Positions 54,579 through 63,199 are shown, counted from the first letter of the stretch. The stretch is DNA of 64,000 nucleotides from Cyclobacteriaceae bacterium (GCA_013141055.1 JABFRS010000001.1:2290567-2354566), one strand, 5' to 3'. Numbers and translations: made by a program. Notes: generated by a model from the letters alone, not told the origin.

Positions 54579-56201
54579 CTATTGCCCGCTAGCCTCTGCG
54601 ATGTATCTGTCGAATGAGATTACACATCTTGAAAGATGTTTATGAAAGACAGCTTGCCGGACAGGTTTGGAGATTATTGAATTGAACAGATCGCCCTCTT
54701 TTTTAGCCCTTTCATTGTCTTTCGGACTCAAAAGGATTACAGGAAGAGAAGAATGAAATTTTCGAATCGCTTGTCCCAACTGAACACCATCAAATCCCTG
54801 CATCTTTAAATCTGTTATCACAAGATCAAAGCTTGATCTTTCCGATAAGAATTTCATCGCTTCAAATCCGGAAGCAGCAGCAGTAACATTCATTTTCCAC
54901 CGTTGCAACTGGTCTTTTAAAACATTAAGGCTGATGGAATGATTATGCACCAGCAGAACATTTTTGCCCTCGAGCTGATCGGTTTCAAAATTCTCAGTTC
55001 CCTTAAAGCGGTTTGCATCAGTCTTGAATTTGATTGCAAAGGAGAAGGTTGATCCCTTCCCTCTGTGACTTTCCATCACAATAGTTCCACCCATGAGCCT
55101 CACGAGATTTTCACAAGTCGGTAAACCTAATCCGGTACCACCATACTGATCGTTGCTTAAATTATCGGAGTAACTGGATGACTTGAACATACTGACGGCA
55201 CTTTCATAGTGAATTCCATATCCAGAATTGTGGATCTGAAAATCAAGAGTATGAATGTCGCCTTCTGTTTTCACAACCTGCACATCAATGAAGATGTCTT
55301 CAACCTGTTGTGTGAATTTTAACACATTTGCAATAAGATTAGTCAAGACTTGCTTCAAGCGGAATGCATCTCCCCAAATTTGAACAGGCACATCATCTCT
55401 TAATCGATATACCAGATCAAAATCGATGTCGCCTGACTTACTGGCGAAGACTTCCAAAACGTCTTCAATACAGCGACGAAGATTGAATTCCTTTTCATCC
55501 AGCTTGATTTGTCCAGCCTCAATCTTAGCAAAATCAAAAATATCATGGACAGCGGATTGCAGATCATTCACATGATTTTCGATTGCGGCGGAACATTCGT
55601 GCATCTCTTTGGTGAGCTGTACTTCTTTTAGCGAAGAGGAAATCTCCTTTAAGCCATTCAGAGGCGAATTCACTCCGTAGCTTATCATTGCCAGGAGATT
55701 GGCCTTTGTTTGTTCTGACTTTTCTGTTTTCTCGATTTGGTCTTCAAGACTTTTCTGAAGGGAGTCAAACTGTCCTCTTAATTTTAAAAGAGAATCGGAA
55801 TGAATCCGAACTGTTTTTACCTGTCGAAGGACCTCTTCATTTCTTTCTATCAGCTCATTCTCAAAAGCTCTTCTCATTTTCTGAATGGTGCGCACTCTGA
55901 GACGTTGAATGAAAAGCAGAATACCTACGATCAGAAATCCTGCTGAGAAACGAAACCATGCTGATTCCCAGAACACAACCTTTACAGGCGGTGTTGCAAG
56001 ATGAATAGGCCGATTACTAAACGAATCATACTCCTTTAGAACCGTAAAAGTATGATTAGCCACAGGAGATATTTCTTCTTCATGCGTACTCTGTGCGAAT
56101 GAGAAAAAAGTGGCAGTCAATAAGATCAAGATCATTGTAAGCCTGAATATTTTCAGCAGGACTTTTTTGTCGTGTTCGGAAAATTGTTTGTATTCAGACA
56201 T
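54579..56201 (-). CDS. degenerate hybrid histidine kinase (predicted pseudokinase)
   Basis: A 540-residue membrane protein. A first helix (about 19-36) and a second (about 84-98) flank a short periplasmic segment; the PPVKVVFWESAWFRF stretch resembles the end of propeller-type sensor kinases. A coiled coil precedes the DHp domain, where the usual H-box (SHEIRTPLNG) reads SYGVNSPLNG, with Tyr175 at the phospho-accepting His. The ATPase N-box NLIANVLKFT and the GGTGLGLPTCENL lid are kept, but the G1 Asp is Asn325 (IHNSGYGI). The C-terminal receiver has HN (419-420) instead of the acidic pair, yet keeps Asp464 and Lys512. Autophosphorylation on His is therefore unlikely; ATP binding may persist. 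It follows the small membrane protein gene by 13 bases. Confidence 0.9.
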   Translation of the reverse strand: MSEYKQFSEHDKKVLLKIFRLTMILILLTATFFSFAQSTHEEEISPVANHTFTVLKEYDSFSNRPIHLATPPVKVVFWESAWFRFSAGFLIVGILLFIQRLRVRTIQKMRRAFENELIERNEEVLRQVKTVRIHSDSLLKLRGQFDSLQKSLEDQIEKTEKSEQTKANLLAMISYGVNSPLNGLKEISSSLKEVQLTKEMHECSAAIENHVNDLQSAVHDIFDFAKIEAGQIKLDEKEFNLRRCIEDVLEVFASKSGDIDFDLVYRLRDDVPVQIWGDAFRLKQVLTNLIANVLKFTQQVEDIFIDVQVVKTEGDIHTLDFQIHNSGYGIHYESAVSMFKSSSYSDNLSNDQYGGTGLGLPTCENLVRLMGGTIVMESHRGKGSTFSFAIKFKTDANRFKGTENFETDQLEGKNVLLVHNHSISLNVLKDQLQRWKMNVTAAASGFEAMKFLSERSSFDLVITDLKMQGFDGVQLGQAIRKFHSSLPVILLSPKDNERAKKEGDLFNSIISKPVRQAVFHKHLSRCVISFDRYIAEASGQ

Positions 56202-56214
56202 ACAGATGGTGATT

Positions 56215-56418
56215 TTATTTAACTGAACTTGATTGCAGACTTGCTGTCTGAACGGAGGCAGCAGCGCTTTCTTCCTGTAAAGGATCAGTACTTGCTACTG
56301 TATTTTTTTTCATTGTGAATGAAAAGAATGTAACTAGGATCATAACAAATAAGACCGCAAGTCTTAAAAGTTTCAAGTGAACCTTTTTTCCTGATGTGTA
56401 TGGATCGTGGTATGACAT
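56215..56418 (-). CDS. small membrane protein sharing the kinase N-terminus
   Basis: A 67-residue protein with one membrane helix (about 19-35). The N-terminal GKKVHLKLLRLAVLFVMI continued by LVTFFSF is clearly related to the first 35 residues of the adjacent kinase (DKKVLLKIFRLTMILILL, then TATFFSF). The rest is a Ser/Ala-rich tail ending in ASLQSSSVK. The two genes lie in one operon. It may anchor or hetero-dimerise with the kinase; this is inference. No family is recognised. Confidence 0.75.
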   Translation of the reverse strand: MSYHDPYTSGKKVHLKLLRLAVLFVMILVTFFSFTMKKNTVASTDPLQEESAAASVQTASLQSSSVK

Positions 56419-56442
56419 AATAATTGGGTTTAAATTGTTTGT

Positions 56443-56784
56443 TTAGTTGAGTCTTGGATTTTTTTCGTTTTGATTTGCTTCGAGGCTGTTGACAATTTCA
56501 ACACAAAGCCTGTTAAAGGATGCTGCCTTCTCTTCGTTGCTGTTATCTGATTTAATCTCTTCGACGATGTCAATAAATTCTCTGTCATCAAGCATGTTAA
56601 GAGTTGAGTTTATCTTGTTACATACTCTTTTGTAAAAGGAGATTTCATTAAACCGAAAAGACAACTGAAGTGACTGCTGCAATTCCATTAAGTCTGAAAC
56701 CATCATCTTGATCAGTTCCTTCTTAAAGTCAGGATCACCGTGCGCATACAAACTGAAATCGATATAGAGCGGCCTGTGGACCAT
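56443..56784 (-). CDS. Hpt-like protein lacking the phospho-histidine
   Basis: A 113-residue helical protein. Residues 9-65 follow the Bacteroidota Hpt pattern: a Tyr/Asp-rich start (IDFSLYAHGDPDFKKELIKM), a second helix with a Phe/Leu core, and the block where Hpt proteins have AHKMKPS. Here that block reads VCNKINSTLNML, with Asn56 in place of the phospho-accepting His. It would be the first gene of the operon with the membrane protein and degenerate kinase. Assignment to Hpt is by pattern, so confidence is moderate. Confidence 0.65.
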   Translation of the reverse strand: MVHRPLYIDFSLYAHGDPDFKKELIKMMVSDLMELQQSLQLSFRFNEISFYKRVCNKINSTLNMLDDREFIDIVEEIKSDNSNEEKAASFNRLCVEIVNSLEANQNEKNPRLN

Positions 56785-56950
56785 ATAATTGTTGTTTTTA
56801 TATGGTCAAAGATCATGTTCCCGAACGCGCTGCGAATCAGGAGAAAACTTAATTAACAAAATCAGGAATTGGTCAGGTCATCGGGGAATCCCCCGAGACT
56901 GAATCTATAAAAGTGCTATTGGATGAAAATTTTAAGGATTGTGAATATCC

Positions 56951-57784
56951 TTAAACTCCTTTGCTGGATGTGAAGATCTCCCGACCTTTTTCATCCCATT
57001 CCTTTCTGACGAAAGGTTTGATCTCTTTTTCGAATGGCTCTTTAGGATAAGAGACAATCTTTTTTCGTTTACCGTTAGGATAGTTCTCTACCCAGTCGCC
57101 GACTTTTTCTCCCCATTTGTATTCACCTGTCACTGCGATATTTCCGTTTTCATGGAATAAAAAATAGAAGCCCTCGCGCTCATCTATTTCAATCGGGATC
57201 ATTTCCTTTACCTTTTTATGCTCTACTGCATCATAGTAAGTGACGATAGATTCTTTTGGCCAGCCTTTGTAGAACTTCTCTTTGTCATCCAGAATATCCT
57301 GGCGATCGTACTTCATCCATCGTCCATGCTTGGCGCCTTTGTAAAAAATACCTTCCTCCAGTACCACGGGTCCCTGCATTTTCTTGTAAGGTCCGTGAAG
57401 AAGGACACCTTTTTTTTGATCAAAGTTTCCTGAGCGACGGATCTCTCTTCTTGTAAAGTCGTACCAGAAAATATCACGAACGAATTCAGTAGGCTTATCG
57501 GGATACTTAAGCGTATAGAAAAGCTCAATGACAACCTTATCACCGAAGCCTTTACGTGTATAGCTTTTGCGTGTTTTTAATCCGTAAAATGTCTTCTTTT
57601 TTGGCTTCTTCTTTTTGGTAACAATTGGATCAGATGTTTTTTCATCCAGCTCCAGAAGCTTAAAGGGCTTGTCGGTTTCAAACGTGAATTGTCCTTCCTG
57701 TCCGAATGCTTCCTTCTTCCTCTCCTGACCATAGGAAAGCAATCCGAAGAGAATGAATAGAATAAGGAAAGAGGACTTCAACAT
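56951..57784 (-). CDS. exported MORN-repeat protein
   Basis: A 277-residue protein with a signal peptide (FLILFILFGLLSYGQ), a Lys-rich segment (about 57-66), and several MORN-like units: GVLLHGPYKKMQGPVV, GIFYKGAKHGRWMKYD, GYFLFHENG-type and GEYKWGEKVGDWVENYPNGK. It is related in repeat type to the YwqK lipoprotein elsewhere in the window but is longer. It has no lipobox. Its role is unknown; it lies downstream of htpG and is separated from it by a hairpin. Confidence 0.82.
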   Translation of the reverse strand: MLKSSFLILFILFGLLSYGQERKKEAFGQEGQFTFETDKPFKLLELDEKTSDPIVTKKKKPKKKTFYGLKTRKSYTRKGFGDKVVIELFYTLKYPDKPTEFVRDIFWYDFTRREIRRSGNFDQKKGVLLHGPYKKMQGPVVLEEGIFYKGAKHGRWMKYDRQDILDDKEKFYKGWPKESIVTYYDAVEHKKVKEMIPIEIDEREGFYFLFHENGNIAVTGEYKWGEKVGDWVENYPNGKRKKIVSYPKEPFEKEIKPFVRKEWDEKGREIFTSSKGV

Positions 57785-57835
57785 AATGTCATGGAAAACG
57801 AAATTATGGAAAGTTTATTTTAAACCCGTTTAAGT

Positions 57836-57868
57836 GAAGCCAAGACCGGAATTTCCAGCCTTGGCTTC
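57836..57868 (-). terminator. hairpin after htpG
   Basis: GAAGCCAAG / CTTGGCTTC, a 9-bp stem with a self-pairing inner region, 12 bases past the htpG stop. The T-run is weak, so it may be a partial terminator. Confidence 0.5.
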
Positions 57869-57880
57869 AAACTTTGGGGA

Positions 57881-59788
57881 CTAGGATACTAAATCAACGC
57901 TTCTTTTAATGAAATTGGTGAGATCGGCACCAGTAAGCATTCCTTGTGAAAGCAGAGCAAGATCGTATGCTTGTTTTGCAAGTTTGATTTGCTGCTCTTC
58001 ATTTTCAGCTTGTAATACTTTTTGAGCCATCTTATGATTGCTGTTGATGGAGACCGAATATTGATCAGGCATGGATCCCATGAAGCTATACATTCCACCA
58101 CCACCGCCTGTGCGAGCCATGTCTTTCATTCTTCTTGCCCATTCGCTCATAGTAACGGTAACCGGTAAATGATCGGGCGCAAGAGAATCAATCGCCACAT
58201 TCATGCTGGCGTTGTTGATGGCTTTTTGAAATACTGATTTCAACTTATCCTGATCTTCCTGACTTAAAACGCTTTCAACCGTCTCATCCTTTACAATCAG
58301 TTTATCAATAGTATCACTATCAACTCTTCGGAATTGCGTCTTTTCAAGCTTTTGCTCCAGCGTATTGATGAAATGGCTATCAAGAACCCCATCGAGAATC
58401 AATACATCATAAGCTTTTTGATTGGCTGTTTCAATAAAGCTATGTTGCTTATTGACATCGCTGCTGTAGAGATAGATGAGATTTCCTTCTTTGTCGGTTT
58501 GAAGATCCTTGACAAGGGTGTGATATTCTTCAATTGTTGAATACTTTTTCTGAGTGTTTTTCAGTAAAGCATAATCTTTTGCGCGATCATAGAATTTTTC
58601 ATCGCTGACCATTCCATACTTTACAAAAATGCTAATGTCATCCCACTTCTTTTCGAAATCAGTGCGATCCTTTTTGAACATATCATTGAGCTTGTCAGCT
58701 ACTTTCTTGGAAATGTGCTGACTGATCTTTTTGACATTGGAGTCACTTTGAAGATAACTGCGTGAAACGTTTAGCGGAATATCCGGGGAATCCAAAACGC
58801 CGTGGAGTAACATAAGGAAGTCAGGAACAACATCCTTTACCTCATCGGTTATAAAAACCTGGCGGCTGTAAAGCTGGATCTTGTTTTTATTGACTTCAAA
58901 ATCATTCTTAACCTTAGGGAAATAAAGAACACCGGTAAGGTTGAATGGATAATCAACATTAAGATGGATCCAGAACAATGGTTCTTCCGCAAACGGATAG
59001 AGTTCTTTATAAAACTTTAAATAATCTTCATCAGTAAGTTCTTTGGGCGACTTGGTCCAGAGAGGTGAAGGATTGTTGATGATGTTATCTTTTGTAATGC
59101 TTTTAAAAGCGGGCTTACCCTCATTGTCAACACCATCCTCTACACGCTCTTCCTTTGTGCCGAATTTGATTTCAACAGGAAGGAACTTGCAATATTTATC
59201 AAGAATTCCTTTCAGACGAAACTCATCCAGAAACTCTTCACCTTCCTGATTGATATGAAGAATTACATCTGTTCCACGCTGTTCCTTTGGAAGAGAGGTT
59301 AATTCAAACTCCGTTGATCCATCACATTCCCATCGTGCACCTTCTGCTTCAGTTGATTTATATGAGCGTGAATGAATCACGACTCTGTCAGAAACCATGA
59401 ACGCCGAGTAAAATCCAAGACCAAACTTTCCAATGATGTCTTTTGCATCACCTTTGTCTTTAAATTTTTCAACGAATTCAGTGGCTCCGGAAAAAGCGAT
59501 CTGATTGATATACTTTTTAATTTCCTCACCGGTCATTCCGAGTCCATGATCGGAGACTGTAATCGTCTTGTTGTTCTTATCAAAACTGACTTCGATTTTC
59601 AAGTCACCCAGCTCTCCATTAAACTCACCCATTGCCGCGAGCTTCTTTAGCTTTTGGGTGGCGTCTACCGCGTTGCTGACCAATTCCCTGAGGAATATTT
59701 CATGGTCTGAGTAGAGAAATTTCTTGATGATCGGAAAGATGTTTTCCGTATTGATCGAGATCGTGCCTTTTTCCATTGTTTCTGCCAT
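57881..59788 (-). CDS. htpG: molecular chaperone HtpG (Hsp90)
   Basis: A 635-residue bacterial Hsp90. The GHKL ATPase domain has LRELVSNAVDATQKLKKLAA, VSDHGLGMTGEEIKKYIN and IGKFGLGFYSAFMVSDRV; the middle domain has GVLDSPDIPLNVSRSYLQSD, and a C-terminal dimerisation domain is present. It refolds client proteins under stress. It is transcribed alone; no CIRCE or other heat-shock operator is seen upstream. Confidence 0.97.
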   Translation of the reverse strand: MAETMEKGTISINTENIFPIIKKFLYSDHEIFLRELVSNAVDATQKLKKLAAMGEFNGELGDLKIEVSFDKNNKTITVSDHGLGMTGEEIKKYINQIAFSGATEFVEKFKDKGDAKDIIGKFGLGFYSAFMVSDRVVIHSRSYKSTEAEGARWECDGSTEFELTSLPKEQRGTDVILHINQEGEEFLDEFRLKGILDKYCKFLPVEIKFGTKEERVEDGVDNEGKPAFKSITKDNIINNPSPLWTKSPKELTDEDYLKFYKELYPFAEEPLFWIHLNVDYPFNLTGVLYFPKVKNDFEVNKNKIQLYSRQVFITDEVKDVVPDFLMLLHGVLDSPDIPLNVSRSYLQSDSNVKKISQHISKKVADKLNDMFKKDRTDFEKKWDDISIFVKYGMVSDEKFYDRAKDYALLKNTQKKYSTIEEYHTLVKDLQTDKEGNLIYLYSSDVNKQHSFIETANQKAYDVLILDGVLDSHFINTLEQKLEKTQFRRVDSDTIDKLIVKDETVESVLSQEDQDKLKSVFQKAINNASMNVAIDSLAPDHLPVTVTMSEWARRMKDMARTGGGGGMYSFMGSMPDQYSVSINSNHKMAQKVLQAENEEQQIKLAKQAYDLALLSQGMLTGADLTNFIKRSVDLVS

Positions 59789-59805
59789 AATTGTACGAGA
59801 TTAAA

Positions 59806-59832
59806 TTAAAAACCCTCGCGGGCGGAGGGTTT
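59806..59832 (-). terminator. Rho-independent terminator after the lipoprotein gene
   Basis: On the minus strand AAACCCTC / GAGGGTTT with a 7-base loop, followed by TTAATTTAA. It separates the lipoprotein gene from htpG. Confidence 0.8.
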
Positions 59833-59882
59833 CAAATGGTGTTCCAAAAAAATGTAAGTGTCAGGTTGTCAGACTTGGGATG

Positions 59883-60494
59883 TTATTTTTTCAATAATCC
59901 CTGAATGTCTTTGACAATTCTCACGGCAGCACGACGTCCACAATGACCAGATTGCACAACAAACTCATTTTCATCAAAGCCTTTTTCGGTGTATACGGTA
60001 TTGTCTTTGTTCTCACCGGTAATCATCTGACCCACATTGCGAGCGTTGTCCAGTCTTTCATCTTTATCTTTTTCAGCAGACCATTTTACAGAATTGCCAC
60101 CTGCGGCCGGAGCCACGGTGCCGGAAGTTTTCAAGTTGCCAAGGGTGAGATCACGAATGAGACCGTTGTCTTTTGACTTTACATCTTTTACAGTATCGGT
60201 TTTGGTGCTCTCGGAAATTTCCAGAGAACTTATTTTCACAATAAACTCGGGAGAAGCTTCATCGATGATAATATGATCGTTGGTGAATTCATTCTTAAGT
60301 TCTTTCAAATACGACTCGCGATACTCTGCTTCGGTATGCAAAGCACTAAAATTTGATGTTCCGGTATTTGTGATGATTACTGGAAAATCAGTGTTAATGG
60401 AAACCCGGACATCATGGTCCAGGGGCTTGGCGATATAACAGCTTTGAGTAGAAATGAGCAAAGCAATGCCAATCAGAACGGGAATTTTTTTCAT
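59883..60494 (-). CDS. hypothetical lipoprotein
   Basis: A protein of about 203 residues with a signal sequence ending in a lipobox (ISTQSC, Cys19), a strand-rich middle (VRVSINTDFPVIITNTG) and an acidic Lys/Asp region, ending in a helix with CGRRAAVRIVKDIQGLLKK. No family is recognised. The start is placed at the ATG opening the signal peptide; an in-frame start eight codons upstream is less likely. Function is unknown; the context with htpG is separated by a terminator. Confidence 0.75.
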   Translation of the reverse strand: MKKIPVLIGIALLISTQSCYIAKPLDHDVRVSINTDFPVIITNTGTSNFSALHTEAEYRESYLKELKNEFTNDHIIIDEASPEFIVKISSLEISESTKTDTVKDVKSKDNGLIRDLTLGNLKTSGTVAPAAGGNSVKWSAEKDKDERLDNARNVGQMITGENKDNTVYTEKGFDENEFVVQSGHCGRRAAVRIVKDIQGLLKK

Positions 60495-60584
60495 AGGGGG
60501 CAAGAGAATTCCTACCAAGTAAGGAGATTTTGGTTTGACATTTTTGTTGGAAGCAAAGTTTATTTTGACTGGCCGTAAAACAAA

Positions 60585-60614
60585 ACAGCGAAGGATTTTA
60601 TGATCCCTCGCTGT
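60585..60614 (-). terminator. Rho-independent terminator after rng
   Basis: On the minus strand ACAGCGAGGGAT / ATCCTTCGCTGT with one mismatch, followed by TTTGTTTT. It lies 25 bases past the rng stop. Confidence 0.85.
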
Positions 60615-60638
60615 GAAATAATTTAACTAAGAAGTTTA

Positions 60639-62237
60639 TTAAGCTTCTGCTGCGACCTCTGCGGGTTGTGCAGCAGGCTTACCTTTCGCCAGATCAATTT
60701 CTTCACCATCCTTGTTCAGGAAGTGGAATTCTGTAATTCCAAGAGAAGTGTCTTTTACAAGATTGACCCAACGTTTGTATTTGAAGAACCACTTTACCCT
60801 TTTGGAAAAAAGTCCTTTTGTGTAATAGGCAAACAGGAAAGGATGAAGTGCAAGAACCAGGTTAGGTTCATTTTGTTTTTCAAACAGATGCTTGATATGC
60901 TCTTCGATCTGATCTGTGATCAAAATGCTTGCTGTGATGCTGCCAGTTCCATTGCAAGTCGGACATACTTCCTTGGTTGCAATATTCATCTGCGGACGTA
61001 CACGTTCACGGGTGATTTGCATCAATCCAAACTTTGAAAGAGGAAGAACAGTGTGCTTGGCACGATCCTGCTCCATCTCATCAATCATTGTTTTGAAGAT
61101 GAGCTTCTTGTTATCGGCACTGCGCATGTCGATAAAATCGACAACGATGATACCACCCATATCGCGCAGACGAAGCTGACGCGCTACTTCTTTCGCGGCT
61201 TCAATGTTAACCGATAAAGCAGTGGTCTCCTGATTTTCTTCACGATTGGATTTGTTTCCGCTGTTGACGTCAATGACGTGAAGAGCTTCCGTATGTTCAA
61301 TGATGAGATATCCACCAGCTCTAAGACTCACAGTCTGACCAAATGCAGACTTGATGAGCTTCTCAATGCCGTAGTGTTCAAAGATTTTTGCTTTGCCTGT
61401 ATAAAGCTTAACGATCTTATCCTTGTCAGGAGCGATGTTATGGATATAGGCCTTTACTTCTTCGTAGATCTTTTTGTCGTCGATGTGAACGTTATCAAAA
61501 GATTCGTTCAGCAGATCACGAAGGATAGATGATGTTTTGCTTAGTTCACCGATGATCTTGTCGCGTGGATTAGCAGTGACAAGACGGGCAGCACCTTCTT
61601 CCCAGGTTTTCACCAGGTTGCGAAGATCTTTGTCCAGTTCTGCTACTTCTTTGCCTTCGGCGACAGTACGTACGATGACACCAAATCCTTCAGGTTTGAT
61701 TGATTGGATAAGGCGTTGGAGGCGTTTACGCTCTTCACTGCTGCTGATACGTTTGGAGACGTTCACAGAGTTTGAGAATGGCACCATGACCAGGTATCTC
61801 CCGGCGATGGACAACTCCGAAGAAAGACGCGGGCCCTTTGTGGAGATCGGCTCCTTTACAACCTGGACAGGAATAAACTGTCCTTTGGAAAGTTGCTGGC
61901 CGATTTTTCCATGCTTGTCGATATCTCTTTCAGCCTGGAATTTTTCTAGTCGACCACCTGTGATCTTTTTGGCGCGAACCAGCTTTGTGAATTTCTGAAG
62001 GGATCCAAATTGAGGACCAAGATCCAGATAGTGAAGGAATGCATCCTTCTCGTATCCGATATCAATGAAGGCGGCATTTAAACCCTGGACAACTTTCTTA
62101 ACGTTGCCAAGGTAAATGTCACCTACAGAGAACTTGCTTCCACCATTGTCTTCATGAAATTCAACCAGCGACTTGTCGCGCAGTAGGGCAATGCGGCATC
62201 CTTCCGGAGTAGCGCTTATGATTAGTTCGTTACTCAC
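60639..62237 (-). CDS. rng: RNase G/E family ribonuclease
   Basis: A 532-residue endoribonuclease. The S1 domain near the N-terminus has SVGDIYLGNVKKVVQGLNAA and IDIGYEKDAFLHY. The catalytic region has HVIDVNSGNKS and GGIIVVDFIDM with the metal-binding aspartates, and CPTCNGTGS provides the zinc-link cysteines for dimerisation. It lacks the long RNase E C-terminal scaffold, so it is RNase G-like. It is involved in rRNA maturation and mRNA decay. A tiny ribosomal-like gene lies 16 bases upstream. Confidence 0.95.
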   Translation of the reverse strand: MSNELIISATPEGCRIALLRDKSLVEFHEDNGGSKFSVGDIYLGNVKKVVQGLNAAFIDIGYEKDAFLHYLDLGPQFGSLQKFTKLVRAKKITGGRLEKFQAERDIDKHGKIGQQLSKGQFIPVQVVKEPISTKGPRLSSELSIAGRYLVMVPFSNSVNVSKRISSSEERKRLQRLIQSIKPEGFGVIVRTVAEGKEVAELDKDLRNLVKTWEEGAARLVTANPRDKIIGELSKTSSILRDLLNESFDNVHIDDKKIYEEVKAYIHNIAPDKDKIVKLYTGKAKIFEHYGIEKLIKSAFGQTVSLRAGGYLIIEHTEALHVIDVNSGNKSNREENQETTALSVNIEAAKEVARQLRLRDMGGIIVVDFIDMRSADNKKLIFKTMIDEMEQDRAKHTVLPLSKFGLMQITRERVRPQMNIATKEVCPTCNGTGSITASILITDQIEEHIKHLFEKQNEPNLVLALHPFLFAYYTKGLFSKRVKWFFKYKRWVNLVKDTSLGITEFHFLNKDGEEIDLAKGKPAAQPAEVAAEA

Positions 62238-62253
62238 GGTTAATCAGGATTAC

Positions 62254-62343
62254 CTATTTCTTCTTATGACGATTTTTTCTCAAACGTTTTTTGCGTTTGT
62301 GGGTCGCCATTTTGTGTTTCTTTCTTTTCTTACCGCTTGGCAT
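62254..62343 (-). CDS. 29-residue AURKAIP1/COX24-like (mS38-like) basic protein
   Basis: A 29-codon frame: ATG at 62343, MPSGKKRKKHKMATHKRKKR at the start and LRKNRHKKK at the end, then TAG. The KKHKMATHKRKKRLRKNR core matches the AURKAIP1/COX24 (DUF1713) pattern, known as mS38 in the mitochondrial small subunit and as a tiny ribosomal-type protein in bacteria. About two thirds of its residues are Lys, Arg or His. It lies 16 bases upstream of rng on the same strand, which is consistent with co-expression with an rRNA-processing enzyme. Confidence 0.85.
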   Translation of the reverse strand: MPSGKKRKKHKMATHKRKKRLRKNRHKKK

Positions 62344-62386
62344 AGTGTTTTAATGTTTGTCCCGAGTGACCGGGAGAGTTAAAAAA

Positions 62387-63199
62387 TTATTTAAGTTCCT
62401 CGAGATACGAATCGACAGTAGCCTGAACTGAAGGATCCGAATCCATTTTTTTTACTTTATCAAATTGCTGACGAGCTTTTTCTTTTTGACCAAGGTTGAG
62501 ATATGCAACCCCCAGAAGCAATTGACCCTGAATATGCTTTTCATTCACTGCTGAAAGCTTTTCCAACCAGTCGACTGCCTTAGGATACTGTTGAGATTGA
62601 ATGGACAGCATTCCCATGTTGAAAAGTGCCAGTTGATTCTTTGGATCATCGGCCAGTACTTCTCTCATCATGCCAACACCTTTGGGAGGATTGGAAGAGA
62701 AATAGGTCATGGCTATTTTGATCTTGGCGTCCGGGTTTTTTGGATTTTTTTCCAATACCTGCTCCAGGAGCGCACGGGTTTTTTCTGCCATTGCCTGCTG
62801 CTTTTCAGCATTGAGGGCAAAGGTGTAAGCATCGTAATAGGCATTACCTGCTTTCAAAAGGCTTTCATCAGTTTTAAAGAACGTCATTGCTCTCTCTGCG
62901 TACCAGGCTGCGCTGTCGAAAAGACCCGCTTGATTATACAGGATCGCTAAAGAGTCGGCAAAGATAGCATTTTTTTCTTCAGGCAAACCCGATAAGTATC
63001 GGGCTTTCAACCGGTTAATGTTTTGGCGAACGCCTTGTGGTGTGGGTCCGTGCGGACTTGCCGCCATGGCTCCGGAACCTTTGGAGTCAGTTCCGGTTTG
63101 CAACTGATTATCATTTTCAACAACCGCTTTAGGAAGAAAGAAAAGTGCCACTATGAGGAGTGCACTAATGGCCAATAGAAGGATGCGGTTTTTGAGCAT
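62387..63199 (-). CDS. membrane-anchored tetratricopeptide repeat protein
   Basis: A protein of about 270 residues with an N-terminal membrane anchor (ILLLAISALLIVALFFL) and a Gly/Ser/Pro-rich linker. TPR units run through the C-terminal two thirds, such as LLKAGNAYYDAYTFALNAEK, NPKNPDAKIKIAMTYF, NQLALFNMGMLSIQSQQYPK and GQLLLGVAYLNLGQKEKARQ. It is probably a periplasmic scaffold; no enzyme domain is seen. ATG at 63199 is preferred over a TTG nine codons upstream. It lies 52 bases downstream of the HU gene on the same strand. Confidence 0.85.
   Translation of the reverse strand: MLKNRILLLAISALLIVALFFLPKAVVENDNQLQTGTDSKGSGAMAASPHGPTPQGVRQNINRLKARYLSGLPEEKNAIFADSLAILYNQAGLFDSAAWYAERAMTFFKTDESLLKAGNAYYDAYTFALNAEKQQAMAEKTRALLEQVLEKNPKNPDAKIKIAMTYFSSNPPKGVGMMREVLADDPKNQLALFNMGMLSIQSQQYPKAVDWLEKLSAVNEKHIQGQLLLGVAYLNLGQKEKARQQFDKVKKMDSDPSVQATVDSYLEELK

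Noticed and set aside
54579-56201. Decaying pseudogene explanation for the degenerate kinase
   Set aside because: The frame is intact over 540 codons, flanking operon genes are intact and non-catalytic core motifs are preserved, which fits a maintained pseudokinase better than decay.
56881-56896. Small GC hairpin TCGGGG / CCCCGA downstream of the MORN-repeat gene
   Set aside because: Only 6 bp, 55 bases past the stop and without a T-run; not enough to call a terminator.
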